Shown here piece by piece: positions 16,776 to 24,980 of a DNA stretch of 64,000 bases (the stretch's first letter is position 1; every line of letters begins with the position of its first letter). The notes under the pieces are model-generated. The model searched no databases and was not told the origin of the DNA. It worked only from the letters and a program-made list of their open reading frames with translations. The translations under genes were made by a program, and so were the position numbers. Origin of the DNA: Pseudonocardia sp. N23 (GTDB taxonomy: Bacteria; Actinomycetota; Actinomycetes; Mycobacteriales; Pseudonocardiaceae); assembly GCF_002583555.1 (NCBI RefSeq), contig NZ_BEGX01000071.1:62001-126000 (forward strand). The letters are read 5' to 3'.

Positions 16776-17930
16776 CTGACCCGGCTCGCGATCGGGGTCG
16801 CCTTCCTCGCGGACCTCGTCCCCATCTACTCGCTGTACGCGGTCTGGTTCGTCGCCACCGGCCTGTCCGAGGCGCAGGTGTCGGCGCTGTTCGCGATCTG
16901 GTCCGTCGTCGGGCTGGTCGCCGAGGTCCCGTCGGGTGCGCTGGCCGACCGCTTCGGCAGACGCCGGGCCGTCGTCACCGCCTACGTCGGCCAGGGCGCG
17001 GGCTATGCGGTGTGGGCGGTCTGGCCCACGTTCACCGGCTTCGCGGCGGGGTTCGCGCTGTGGTCGCTCGGCGGCTCGCTGGAGTCCGGCGCGCGGGAGG
17101 CGCTGCTGTTCGACGCGCTCGCGCCGGAACAGCGGTGGCGCTATGCGCGGATCGCGAGCGGGGCCAGTGCCGCGGGGCTGCTGGCCCAGGTGCCCGGCGC
17201 CGGGCTGGCGACCCTTCTGTTCGCGACCGGTGGCGGGTTCGCGCCGGTGGCGTGGCTCAGCGTCGGTACGTGCCTGCTGACGGCGGCGCTGGCCACGAGA
17301 CTGCCCGACGTCCGGCCCACCGACGACGTCCCGACCCCCGAACAGGAGCCCGGCCCGCCCGGGCCCGGATGGGTCGCCGACCTGCGCGACGGCGTCGTCG
17401 AGGCCGCCTCGCACCCGCCGGTGCGCGCGGTCCTGCTCGCGGTCGCCGTCCTCGGGGGCGTCGACGCCGTCGAGGAGTACTTCCCGCTGCTCGCGGCCGG
17501 ATGGTCCGTCCCGTCGGCGCTGCTCCCGCCCGCAGTGGTCGCGACGGCCGTCGCGGGAGCCGCAGGTGCCGCGCTCGGTGGCAGGGCCGCGGCCTGGGGC
17601 CGGTGGCGGCTCACCGCGACGATCGCGGCGGCCGTTGCCGCGCTGGCCGTCGCGGCGGCCCTCGCGGTGCCCGCGGGCATGCTCCTCGTGGCCCTCTTCC
17701 ACGGCGGGTACCGGCTGGTCCTGGTGGTGCTGGCGGTGCGGCTGCAGGAACGCATCACCGGCTCGGCACGAGCGACGGTGACGTCGGTGTCCGGGTTCGC
17801 CACCGAGGTCGTGGGCCTCGCGGTGTTCGGCGCGTGGGCCGTCGGCGGGGTGTGGCCGGTCGTCGCCGCCTCGGCACTGGTGACGATGCTGCTGCCCCGG
17901 ATCCTGCGGGACCGGAACCCGCCCCCGTGA
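16776..17930 (+). CDS. MFS transporter; start region carries an in-frame TGA
   Basis: The protein has about twelve hydrophobic helices with the loop 2-3 motif GALADRFGRRR typical of the major facilitator superfamily. The substrate is unknown. The first helix (RLAIGVAFLADLVPIYSLYAVWFVA) lies upstream of the GTG at 16878, so that start would lose TM1. The frame extends back to ATG 16725 with a good promoter (TACGAT at 16712-16717), but codon 5 is TGA (16737-16739). The first possible restart is a CTG at 16776. Either a nonsense mutation, a sequencing error or an unusual start is involved. Confidence 0.7.
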   Translation: MTRLAIGVAFLADLVPIYSLYAVWFVATGLSEAQVSALFAIWSVVGLVAEVPSGALADRFGRRRAVVTAYVGQGAGYAVWAVWPTFTGFAAGFALWSLGGSLESGAREALLFDALAPEQRWRYARIASGASAAGLLAQVPGAGLATLLFATGGGFAPVAWLSVGTCLLTAALATRLPDVRPTDDVPTPEQEPGPPGPGWVADLRDGVVEAASHPPVRAVLLAVAVLGGVDAVEEYFPLLAAGWSVPSALLPPAVVATAVAGAAGAALGGRAAAWGRWRLTATIAAAVAALAVAAALAVPAGMLLVALFHGGYRLVLVVLAVRLQERITGSARATVTSVSGFATEVVGLAVFGAWAVGGVWPVVAASALVTMLLPRILRDRNPPP

Positions 17931-17991
17931 GAGTCGCACGGATCGCCCCACCCGGAGGGCCGATCCGGCGGTCACCCCCTAGGCTTGCGGT

Positions 17992-18432
17992 GTGGACGGC
18001 TCGCCGGAGGTCCGCCCTGGACTGATGCCAGACGACGATCCCGGGGTCCGTGTCGCGCCCGCCCCGGGTGGCGTCGCGGTCGTCGCCGTCTCGGGCGACC
18101 TCGACCTCGCCGGCGCGGGCAGGCTCGCGGGTGCGGTCGAGCAGGCGCTCGGGTCGCGGCCGGTGGCGCTCGTGGTGGACATGAGCACGGTGACGTTCCT
18201 CGACTCCTCGGGACTCGACCAGCTCGTCGAGGCCCGCCGCGCGTGTGCGGTGGCCGCGGTACCGCTGCACGTCGTCGTCGGCGGGAACCGCGCTGTGCGC
18301 CGCCCGCTGGAGGTCACCGGGCTCACGGCCGTGTTCACACTCGCCGACTCCGTGGAGTCGGTCGCCGCGACGCTCGGCGAGGCCCTGGCGGCGGGGTCCG
18401 CGACCGACGAGGATCACCGCCATGATCGTTGA
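17992..18432 (+). CDS. STAS-domain protein (anti-sigma factor antagonist type)
   Basis: This is a single STAS domain (about residues 18-130): GVAVVAVSGDLDLAGAGRLAGAVEQAL, then VVDMSTVTFLDSSGLDQLVEARR with the phospho-acceptor-type DSSG at 71-74, as in SpoIIAA/RsbV antagonists. These bind anti-sigma kinases when dephosphorylated. An RsbW-like ATPase is encoded at 21856-22386, but any pairing is inference. The -10 box TAGGCT ends 6 bases before the GTG, so the transcript is probably leaderless. It overlaps the next gene by 11 bases. Confidence 0.85.
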   Translation: MDGSPEVRPGLMPDDDPGVRVAPAPGGVAVVAVSGDLDLAGAGRLAGAVEQALGSRPVALVVDMSTVTFLDSSGLDQLVEARRACAVAAVPLHVVVGGNRAVRRPLEVTGLTAVFTLADSVESVAATLGEALAAGSATDEDHRHDR

Positions 18433-19354
18433 CGCGGCGCAGACGACCGGGATGATGCCCCCGACCGGGCGGCAGCTCACGGTGACCGACGGCGCGGGCA
18501 CCACCGCCGTCGTCACCGAGGTCGGTGCCGGGCTGCGCGCCTTCGAGTCCGGGGGCCGCGCCTACGTCGAGACCTACCCCGAGGACGTCCGCCCCCCGCG
18601 CGGCTGCGGTGCCCTGCTCGCGCCGTGGCCCAACCGGGTCCGCGGCGGCCGGTGGACCTGGCAGGGCTGTGAACAGCAGCTCGCGCTCACCGAGCCGGCC
18701 GCGGGCAACGCCATCCACGGGCTGCTGCGTCACGTCTGCTGGACCGTCGCCGAGCAGACCGCCGACGCCGTCACCCTCGCCGCGGTGGCCGTGCCGCAGC
18801 CCGGCTGGCCGCAGCCGGTGCGGGTCACCGTCGGCTACTCCGTGGCCGCCGACGGGCTGACCGTGACGATCGGTGCACAGAACCTCGGCACCGGCGACGT
18901 CCCGTTCGGTGTCGGCTCGCACCCCTACCTGCGGGTGGGGTCCGTCCCTGTCCGCGACTGCACGCTGCACCTGGCCGCGACGACCGCGGTCCCGCTGCGC
19001 GACCAGCTGCCGGCCGGCGAGCCGCGACTCCTCGCCGACGGCGAGCGCACCATCGCGTTGCACGACGCCCGCCTCGACGACTGCTTCGGCGGCGCCCGCC
19101 CCGAGACCGGCGACGACCTGGTCCGTCACCGGCTGACCGCACCCGACGGCGACGGCGGGGTGGAGCTCTGGGCCGACCCGGCGTTCGGCTGGGTGCAGGT
19201 GTTCACCCCCGACGACCTCGGCGGCAACGGTCCCGCCGTCGCGGTCGAGCCGATGACGTGCCCGCCCGACGCGCTGAACTCCGGCGACGGGCTGGTCGTC
19301 CTCGCGCCCGGCGAGCGCTGGAGCGCGCGCTGGGGCCTGCGGCCGCTGGCCTGA
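18422..19354 (+). CDS. Aldose 1-epimerase family protein
   Basis: The beta-sandwich galactose-mutarotase-like protein has 310 residues. It contains LLAPWPNRVRGGRW, NAIHGLLRHVCW, the catalytic-His segment GVGSHPYLRVG and the catalytic-Glu segment VAVEPMTCPPDALNSGDG. These enzymes interconvert anomers of hexoses. This subgroup of actinobacterial epimerases is broad, so the sugar is not assignable. ATG 18422 lies inside the end of the STAS gene, suggesting coupled translation. Confidence 0.88.
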   Translation: MIVDAAQTTGMMPPTGRQLTVTDGAGTTAVVTEVGAGLRAFESGGRAYVETYPEDVRPPRGCGALLAPWPNRVRGGRWTWQGCEQQLALTEPAAGNAIHGLLRHVCWTVAEQTADAVTLAAVAVPQPGWPQPVRVTVGYSVAADGLTVTIGAQNLGTGDVPFGVGSHPYLRVGSVPVRDCTLHLAATTAVPLRDQLPAGEPRLLADGERTIALHDARLDDCFGGARPETGDDLVRHRLTAPDGDGGVELWADPAFGWVQVFTPDDLGGNGPAVAVEPMTCPPDALNSGDGLVVLAPGERWSARWGLRPLA

Positions 19355-19455
19355 CCCGCCCGGGCCGACCCGGCCGGCAGAGCGACTCGTCACGTCACAG
19401 ATCCGCACGTCACAGAACCGAGGTGGCCCGGCGGGCATCGACTACGGTCGGCGGG

Positions 19456-20238
19456 ATGCGGACGGTGCTCGTGATCGGGATCGGCGCGGGCGACCCCGAC
19501 CATCTGACGTTTCAGGCCGTCGCCGCGATGCGGCGGGCCGACGTGTTCTTCGGCATCGACAAGGGTGCGGTGAAGGACGACCTCGCCGCGCTGCGCGGTG
19601 AGTTGCTCGACCGTCACGTCGAGGGGGGCTATCGCGTCGTCGACGCTCCCGATCCCGAACGCGACCGGGACGCGAGCGGGACCGCCTACCGCGACGCCGT
19701 CCTCGACTGGCAGGACCGCCGCGCCGGCCTCTACGCCGCGATGATCGCCGACGAGCTCGGCCCCGACGGCGTCGGCGCCTTCCTCGTCTGGGGCGACCCC
19801 TCGCTCTACGACGGCACGCTGCGCCTGCTCGCCGGCATCCGCGAGGCCGACGTCGCGACCGGCGGCGAGGGCTTCGACATCGAGTCGGTCCCCGGCGTGA
19901 GCAGCGTCGCCGCCCTCGCCGCCGCGCACCGGCTCATCCTCAACCGGGTCGGCGGCTCCGTGCTGGTGACGACGGGCAGGCGGCTGGCCGCGGGCATGCC
20001 CCGCGACGTCGACGACGTCGTCGTGATGCTCGACGGCGCGACCACCTTCGCCTCGCTGCCCGACGACGACGTCGCGATCTACTGGGGTGCCTACCTCGGC
20101 ACGCCCGACGAGATCCTCGTCAGCGGCGACCTGCAGAAGGTGAAGGACGAGATCGTCCGCGTCCGGGCACGGGCGCGCGAGCGCAAGGGCTGGATCATGG
20201 ACACCTACCTGCTGCGCCGCGATCCGGGCAGACGATGA
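19456..20238 (+). CDS. cobF: Precorrin-6A synthase (deacetylating)
   Basis: CobF methylates C-1 of precorrin-5 and removes acetate in the aerobic cobalamin pathway. The 260-residue sequence is a tetrapyrrole methylase: VLVIGIGAGDPDHLTFQAVAAMRRADVFF, FLVWGDPSLYDGTLRLL and SVPGVSSVAALAAAHRLILNRVGG, all as in CobF. It stands alone, 7.7 kb before the cobalamin cluster. The -10 box TACGGT (19443-19448) ends 7 bases before the ATG. Confidence 0.94.
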   Translation: MRTVLVIGIGAGDPDHLTFQAVAAMRRADVFFGIDKGAVKDDLAALRGELLDRHVEGGYRVVDAPDPERDRDASGTAYRDAVLDWQDRRAGLYAAMIADELGPDGVGAFLVWGDPSLYDGTLRLLAGIREADVATGGEGFDIESVPGVSSVAALAAAHRLILNRVGGSVLVTTGRRLAAGMPRDVDDVVVMLDGATTFASLPDDDVAIYWGAYLGTPDEILVSGDLQKVKDEIVRVRARARERKGWIMDTYLLRRDPGRR

Positions 20239-20254
20239 CGTGGTGGTGTGTGAA

Positions 20255-20271
20255 CGTCTCCGATTGAGACG
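20255..20271. promoter_or_regulatory. Small inverted repeat between cobF and mntH
   Basis: CGTCTC and GAGACG flank 5 bases (CGATT). It could be an operator for mntH or part of a cobF terminator. I see no match to a known DtxR/MntR box. Confidence 0.3.
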
Positions 20272-20346
20272 GCGATCACCCAGGACCTCACGCAGACTGG
20301 CCGATCATGACGGTGGACGACTCGACCTTCCCGGAGGGCTGAGCGG

Positions 20347-21597
20347 GTGAACGCGATGACCACGGCGGTGAAGGCGCGCGTCGTGCGCGCCCGATCCGGC
20401 GCGTTGCTGCTCGGCCCGGCGCTGGTGGCCGCAGCCGCGTACGTCGACCCCGGCAATGTCGCGACCAACACCGCCGCGGGCGCCGGGTTCGGCTACCTGC
20501 TGGTCTGGGTCGTGCTGGTGGCCAACGCGATGGCGGGGCTGGTGCAGTACCTGTCCGCGAAGCTGGGCCTGGTCACGGGAAGGTCGTTGCCGGAGTCGCT
20601 GCGTGAGCACCTGCCGAGGCGCACCCGGTTCGCCTACTGGGCGCAGGCCGAGCTCGTCACGATGGCCACCGACCTCGCCGAGGTCCTCGGCGGCGCGATC
20701 GCCCTGGCCCTGCTGTTCGACCTGCCGCTCATCTGGGGCGGGGTGATCACGGCGATCGTGTCGATGGTCATCCTCAAGGTCGGCGACCGCTTCGGGCAGA
20801 AGCCCTTCGAGCGGGTGATCACGACGATGCTGCTGGTGGTGGGCGTCGGGTTCGTCGCGAGCCTGTTCGTGACGGCGCCGTCGGCCGCGGGCATCGTGGG
20901 CGGGATCGTCCCCGGCTTCGACGGCACCAGCAGCATCCTGCTGGCCGCGGGCATGCTCGGCGCGACCGTCATGCCGCACGCGATCTACGTGCATTCGTCG
21001 CTGTCGCGCGACCGGCACGGCTCGCCCGCCCCCGGGCCGGAGCGGCGCCGGCTGCTGTCGGCGACGAAGGCGGACGTCGCGGTGGCGCTCACCGTCGCGG
21101 GCGCGGTGAACCTGGGACTGCTGCTCGTCGGTGCCGCCGTGCTCAGCGGCGACGACCGCACCGAGACACTCGAGGGCGTGCACGCCGCCATCGGCGACAA
21201 GGTCGGCCCGATCTTCGCGCTGGGCTTCGCGATCGCGCTGCTGTTCTCCGGCCTGGCGTCGACGGCCGTCGGCTGCTACTCGGGGTCGGTCGTGATGGCC
21301 GGGCTGCTCAAGATCAAGGTTCCGATCCTGGCGCGTCGCGTCGTCACCGCGATCCCGGCGCTGATCGTGCTCGGCATGGGCATCGACCCGACATGGGCGC
21401 TGATCGTCTCCCAGGTCGTACTGTCGTTCGGCATCCCGTTCGCGCTCGTCCCGCTCGTGGTCCTCACGTCGCGGCGTTCGATCATGGGTGACGACGTCAA
21501 CAACAGGACGACGATCGTCGCCGGGGTGATCGTCTGCACGGCGATCGTCGCGCTCAACATCGTCCTGCTGTACCTGACGGTGACGGGACAGGGCTGA
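20347..21597 (+). CDS. mntH: NRAMP-family divalent metal (Mn/Fe) transporter
   Basis: This 416-residue transporter has about 11 helices. Metal-site motifs are DPGN (34-37, TM1) and MPHAIYVHSSL (TM6), so it should couple Mn(II) or Fe(II) import to protons. GTG 20347 is preceded by CGGAGGG; ATG 20356 is an alternative. A 12-codon micro-ORF (20307-20342, ATG ACG GTG...) ends 4 bases before the start and contains the ribosome binding site. The last codons lie in a 14-bp tandem repeat. Confidence 0.93.
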   Translation: MNAMTTAVKARVVRARSGALLLGPALVAAAAYVDPGNVATNTAAGAGFGYLLVWVVLVANAMAGLVQYLSAKLGLVTGRSLPESLREHLPRRTRFAYWAQAELVTMATDLAEVLGGAIALALLFDLPLIWGGVITAIVSMVILKVGDRFGQKPFERVITTMLLVVGVGFVASLFVTAPSAAGIVGGIVPGFDGTSSILLAAGMLGATVMPHAIYVHSSLSRDRHGSPAPGPERRRLLSATKADVAVALTVAGAVNLGLLLVGAAVLSGDDRTETLEGVHAAIGDKVGPIFALGFAIALLFSGLASTAVGCYSGSVVMAGLLKIKVPILARRVVTAIPALIVLGMGIDPTWALIVSQVVLSFGIPFALVPLVVLTSRRSIMGDDVNNRTTIVAGVIVCTAIVALNIVLLYLTVTGQG

Positions 21598-21650
21598 CGG
21601 GACAGGGCTGACGGGACAGGGCTGACGGGACAGGGCTGACGGGACAGGGC
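21581..21650 (+). repeat. Five perfect tandem copies of TGACGGGACAGGGC
   Basis: The 14-bp unit is repeated five times without error. Copy 1 encodes the last residues of MntH and the first base of copy 2 begins the stop codon TGA (21595-21597). The array then runs into non-coding sequence. The unit is not a multiple of three, so expansion has been tolerated only beyond the stop. Confidence 0.95.
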
Positions 21651-21855
21651 TGACCGGGCGCACACACGGGCTGCCGTCCTCGGGTCGTTCGGCCCGCGCG
21701 ATCCCTCCGGAGGGCGGGCCGGAGGCTGCGCCGGGCGGACGAACGTCGGCCTCACTGCGACCAGCGGTGTTTGTGTGAAGGCCCGAAGGTGCAATCCCTC
21801 TTCGTACGACCTCCCCTCGACCAACCGCGTCGAACCCAGTTCACGGAGCGTGCCG

Positions 21856-22386
21856 ATGACCCAGCCCGCCCGCCCGTCCGCCCCGATCCATGCCGTCCCG
21901 GACCCGACCGTCAGCAGTGCCGCCAGTACCGAGGTCTCCCTAGCCGGCACCTCCCCGGCAGGCTCCGATGCCGTCGAGTTCGTCCACCGCGCCTGGCGTG
22001 CCGAGGCAGGCGAGCTCGGGAACATCCGCCGTGAGCTCATCGCCTGGATCGCCCCTCTCGGGCTGTCCTCGGAAGAGGTCGACGACGTCGTCCTCGCCGT
22101 CGACGAGGCCACCGCCAACGTCGTCGAGCACGCCTACGGTCCGGACGACCCCGGGAGCGTCGAGCTGACACTGTGGACCGAGCCCGACGCGCTGTGCATC
22201 GAGATCACCGACCACGGGAGCTGGAACCCCACCGAGTCGGCCGGTCGCGGCATCGGTCTCATGCAGCGCATGGTCGGCGCCGTCCTGATCCACGTCGACG
22301 ACCGGGGGAGCAAGGTCCTGCTGCGCCACCCGCTGCCGGGCGCCGGGGGCGACGGCGCCGGCAGGCACCGCGTCGAGGGTCCGTGA
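21856..22386 (+). CDS. Anti-sigma-factor-type ATP-binding protein (RsbW-like HATPase)
   Basis: ATG 21856 follows GGAG. After a ~40-residue Pro/Ser/Ala leader comes a GHKL ATPase fold: N-box VDEATANVVEHAYGP (82-96), G1 box ITDHGSWN (117-124), G2 box GRGIGLMQRMV (130-140). RsbW-type serine kinases bind sigma factors or phosphorylate STAS antagonists. No sigma gene is adjacent, so the partner may be elsewhere; the STAS protein at 17992 is one candidate. It is convergent with a TetR gene. Confidence 0.87.
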   Translation: MTQPARPSAPIHAVPDPTVSSAASTEVSLAGTSPAGSDAVEFVHRAWRAEAGELGNIRRELIAWIAPLGLSSEEVDDVVLAVDEATANVVEHAYGPDDPGSVELTLWTEPDALCIEITDHGSWNPTESAGRGIGLMQRMVGAVLIHVDDRGSKVLLRHPLPGAGGDGAGRHRVEGP

Positions 22387-22436
22387 CCCGGCGGCTCGGC
22401 CCCGCCCGCCGGAGGCATCGGGTCATCGTCCGGGCG

Positions 22437-23084
22437 TCAGCCCCGGGCTGCCTGCTCCTCGCCCCCAGCGGTCGCGTCCGCGACGCCGGGGGCGCCGCCG
22501 AGAACCGCGCGCACACCGCGCAGGACGTGTCCGGTGATGGCGTCCGGGTCGGCGGCGGCGATCGGCCGGGTCGCGATGACGGTGCGCAGCAGGCCGATCC
22601 CGAGCAGCCACGCCAGCACGAGCTCGGCGCGCAGGGCGGCGTCGTCGGCGTCGTCGGTGGTGGCGAGGCTCGCGAACGCTCCCGCCCACCGCGACTCCAG
22701 CTCCGCGCGCATGAGCGCACCGGCCTCGCTGCTGCCGGTGGAGCGCAGCACCGCGAAGAACAGCTCCGTGCCGGCCGGGTCGTCGGCCATGATGGCGCCG
22801 AGGGTGCGGCGCAGCAGGTCCTCGGGTGGGCCGTCCTCCAGCACCGCCATCGCGTCGCCGGAGATCGCCTCGGCGAACAGGCCTTCCTTGTTGCCGAAGT
22901 GCCGGAACAGCAGCGCCTGGTTCACCCCGGCCCGGTCGGCGACGGCGCGGACCGTCGTGGCGTCGTAGCCGACGGCGGCGAACAGCTCGCGGGCCGCCTC
23001 GAGCAGGGCGCGCCGCGTGGCGGCGGCGTCACGCGTCCGGGGCGTCCTGCCGCCGCGCCCGTCGGGCTCGCCCCTGGCCGCCAT
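22437..23084 (-). CDS. TetR-family regulator
   Basis: From ATG 23084 (GAGGAG 5 bases upstream) the protein has 215 residues. The helix-turn-helix is RALLEAARELFAAVGYDATTVRAVADRAGVNQALLFRHFGNKEGLF, and a C-terminal ligand domain ends in a Gly/Ala-rich tail. The target is unknown; the palindrome upstream at 23167-23190 may be autoregulatory. A longer frame to 23120 lacks ribosome binding support. Confidence 0.88.
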   Translation of the reverse strand: MAARGEPDGRGGRTPRTRDAAATRRALLEAARELFAAVGYDATTVRAVADRAGVNQALLFRHFGNKEGLFAEAISGDAMAVLEDGPPEDLLRRTLGAIMADDPAGTELFFAVLRSTGSSEAGALMRAELESRWAGAFASLATTDDADDAALRAELVLAWLLGIGLLRTVIATRPIAAADPDAITGHVLRGVRAVLGGAPGVADATAGGEEQAARG

Positions 23085-23166
23085 CTGGTCTCCTCGCGTA
23101 GGCCCGACCGGCCCGCGCACGGCGAGCTCGGCCGTACGTTTCGCCCGGATCGTCCCTGCCGGTCGC

Positions 23167-23190
23167 TGATGTGGTCATCACAACACATCA
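23167..23190. promoter_or_regulatory. Candidate operator upstream of the TetR gene
   Basis: TGATGTG and CACATCA flank 10 bases, in an A/T-richer patch 83 bp upstream of the TetR start. Confidence 0.45.
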
Positions 23191-23391
23191 CCACGTCGGC
23201 GACGTGGCCGGACACCCCGGCCGGGACGGGATGGTCCGGATGGTGTGGCGGCCGGGGTGTGGTGTCGGGGCCGGTCGGGTATCCGCTGCGACCAGCCGGC
23301 GGGCCACCCCGTCCGGCACCCCGACGAGAGGATCGCCGGCGATGTCGCGCCGAGACGACCCGCAACCACAGCGGTCGTCGACGACAGCCCG

Positions 23392-23661
23392 ATGGAGGAC
23401 CCCGAGGTGGCCGAACAGCTGGATGACGATCCCCGCGCGGACCAGGCCGAACGTGACGCCCGGCGGGACGCCGAGGGCGATCCTGCCGCGGGCCGCGATC
23501 CTGGGCACCGCGACCCCCTCGACACCGGGGACGGGCAGCCGCGTCGGCGGGACCCGATGCACGATCACGCCGCCGGGATCGACGATCTCCCCGAGGCCGG
23601 TGGAGCGGCCGCGCCCGCGTCGGGCCGGACGGATGCGGGGCCGGCCGGGCGCCTGCCCTGA
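23392..23661 (+). CDS. Possible small acidic hypothetical protein
   Basis: ATG 23392 opens 89 codons (MEDPEVAEQLDDDPRADQAERD...) with mostly G/C third positions, giving an acidic, Asp/Glu/Arg-rich, probably disordered product. No ribosome binding site is clear and an antisense frame covers the same region. The whole 23085-23713 gap holds no better gene, so this call is tentative. Confidence 0.3.
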   Translation: MEDPEVAEQLDDDPRADQAERDARRDAEGDPAAGRDPGHRDPLDTGDGQPRRRDPMHDHAAGIDDLPEAGGAAAPASGRTDAGPAGRLP

Positions 23662-23713
23662 GCTTCGGTCGTGGTCGGGCCGGCCGCCTTCCCCGGGCGG
23701 CCGGCCCGGAGCG

Positions 23714-24124
23714 TCAGGGGCAGCCCTGCGTGAGCTTCGCGATCTCCGTGTCCAGGTCCATGCGGTCGGACTCGTCGCCGAGTGCGACGAGAGCGGTGGT
23801 CGACTCGACGAAGCTGCGCAGCAGGTCGCGGTCGACCTCGAGGATCGCCCGGCCGTCGTGCGAGGAGATCTCGATCTCCACGATGTCGTAGCCCTGGACG
23901 ATCTGCGGGCTCATCCGGACGTGGCCGTAGCCTGCGGGGCCCTCGAGCGACTCGACGACCAGGTCACGCGCGATCAGCCACTCGACCCAGCGGTCGTTGC
24001 GGGTCCGGACCGCGAGGACGACGGCGAAGGGGTCGTCGGCGGAGTAGGACCAGCGGGTCACGACCGGGGCGGGCTGGCCGTGCAGCACGGTGAACATGTC
24101 CTGCTGGACCGTGTCGGTGGTCAT
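23714..24124 (-). CDS. SsgA-family sporulation/cell-division protein (SsgB-like)
   Basis: The protein has 136 residues from ATG 24124 (GGGAGC upstream). It has the SsgA-like core: VVTRWSYSADDPFAVVLAVRT, WLIARDLVVESLEGPAGYGHVRMSP and IEISSHDGRAILEVDRDLLRSFVESTTALV. SsgA-like proteins are confined to morphologically complex actinomycetes. SsgB recruits FtsZ to septation sites in Streptomyces. Length and lack of extensions favour SsgB-like over other paralogues. Confidence 0.9.
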   Translation of the reverse strand: MTTDTVQQDMFTVLHGQPAPVVTRWSYSADDPFAVVLAVRTRNDRWVEWLIARDLVVESLEGPAGYGHVRMSPQIVQGYDIVEIEISSHDGRAILEVDRDLLRSFVESTTALVALGDESDRMDLDTEIAKLTQGCP

Positions 24125-24230
24125 CGTCGTGCTCCCTGTGCCTGAGTACCGGTCCCCGATGTTCCGGCCTTGCACAGGGAATCGTCCCGGCCCGCCGGAA
24201 CGCTGCATTTTCCCGAGGTCTTCACTCGAA

Positions 24231-24254
24231 CAGATGACGTAATTCGATCATCTG
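24231..24254. promoter_or_regulatory. Inverted repeat between the lipoprotein and ssgB-like genes
   Basis: CAGATGA and TCATCTG flank 10 bases in an unusually A/T-rich stretch. It is 12 bases after the lipoprotein stop and ~107 bp upstream of ssgB. It may be an operator or a weak terminator. Confidence 0.4.
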
Positions 24255-24265
24255 GTTGCACTCTG

Positions 24266-24781
24266 TCAGTTACGCCGTTCGGCCGACACGACCCAGACAC
24301 CTGCTGACCCGGTCGTGGCAGGCTGCACCAACGTCAGCGTGACTGCGCCGGCGTCCGGGTCGGTCACGACGACGGTGCCGCCGTCGGGGGCGCCCGCGCT
24401 CGGTGCGCGCCAGCCCAGCACCGTCGTCGCGTAGTCGGTCGCGACCTCCGACGGGTCCAGCAGCCAGGCCTGCGAGCCCTGGTCGACCTGAGCCTGCAGG
24501 GCCTTCGCCTGGGTCACGTCGGTCACCGGCCACAGCAGGACACCCGCCGCCGTGCCCGGCGTGTTGCCCGGTGTCGATCCTGCGGGCGGGGGCGTGGCCG
24601 TCGGCGCCGGCGGCGTCGCCGACACCGCTGCCTGACCTCCCGGCCCGGACCCGCACCCGGCGACGGCCACGACCGCCACCAGCGCCAGTGTGGCGAGCAG
24701 CCGGGGCGGTGCGGCGGCCCGGCCGCGCGCGGTGGCGGGCGCGGTGTCGTCGGGACGGTGGGCAGGCTGCTGCGTCGTCAC
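24266..24781 (-). CDS. Small putative lipoprotein
   Basis: From GTG 24781 the protein has 171 residues. The -10 box TAGCGT lies exactly 7 bases upstream, favouring this start over 24808. Residues 27-42 are hydrophobic and end in a lipobox VAVAGC with Cys43, followed by a Thr/Pro/Gly linker. A compact C-terminal domain follows (VLLWPVTDVTQAKALQAQVDQGSQAWLLDPSEVATDYATTVLGW). No family is recognised; it is presumably anchored outside the membrane. Confidence 0.75.
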   Translation of the reverse strand: MTTQQPAHRPDDTAPATARGRAAAPPRLLATLALVAVVAVAGCGSGPGGQAAVSATPPAPTATPPPAGSTPGNTPGTAAGVLLWPVTDVTQAKALQAQVDQGSQAWLLDPSEVATDYATTVLGWRAPSAGAPDGGTVVVTDPDAGAVTLTLVQPATTGSAGVWVVSAERRN

Positions 24782-24980
24782 GGGCGCGACGCTAGCGCCG
24801 TGACGCATCCGTCGAGGCCGTGAGCGCCCGGCACGTCAGGCTGACGTGCACCGCGGCCGGGCATGGGGGTGGCGACCCCGCCGGACGGTCAGTCGGGTCC
24901 GCGGCCACACCCGCCGCGACGGTGTCCGCGTGGTTAGGGTGGCGGCCGGAATGATCGGTGAGCGGACGACGGAGTGCGAC

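Noticed and set aside
20239..20346. Possible manganese riboswitch (yybP-ykoY type) before mntH
   Set aside because: The 108-bp leader shows only a 6-bp inverted repeat and a 12-codon micro-ORF; none of the conserved riboswitch core is visible.
23188..23568. Antisense frame in the 23.1-23.7 kb gap
   Set aside because: Its composition is not convincing, it overlaps a more acidic sense frame with G/C-ending codons, and neither has a family match.
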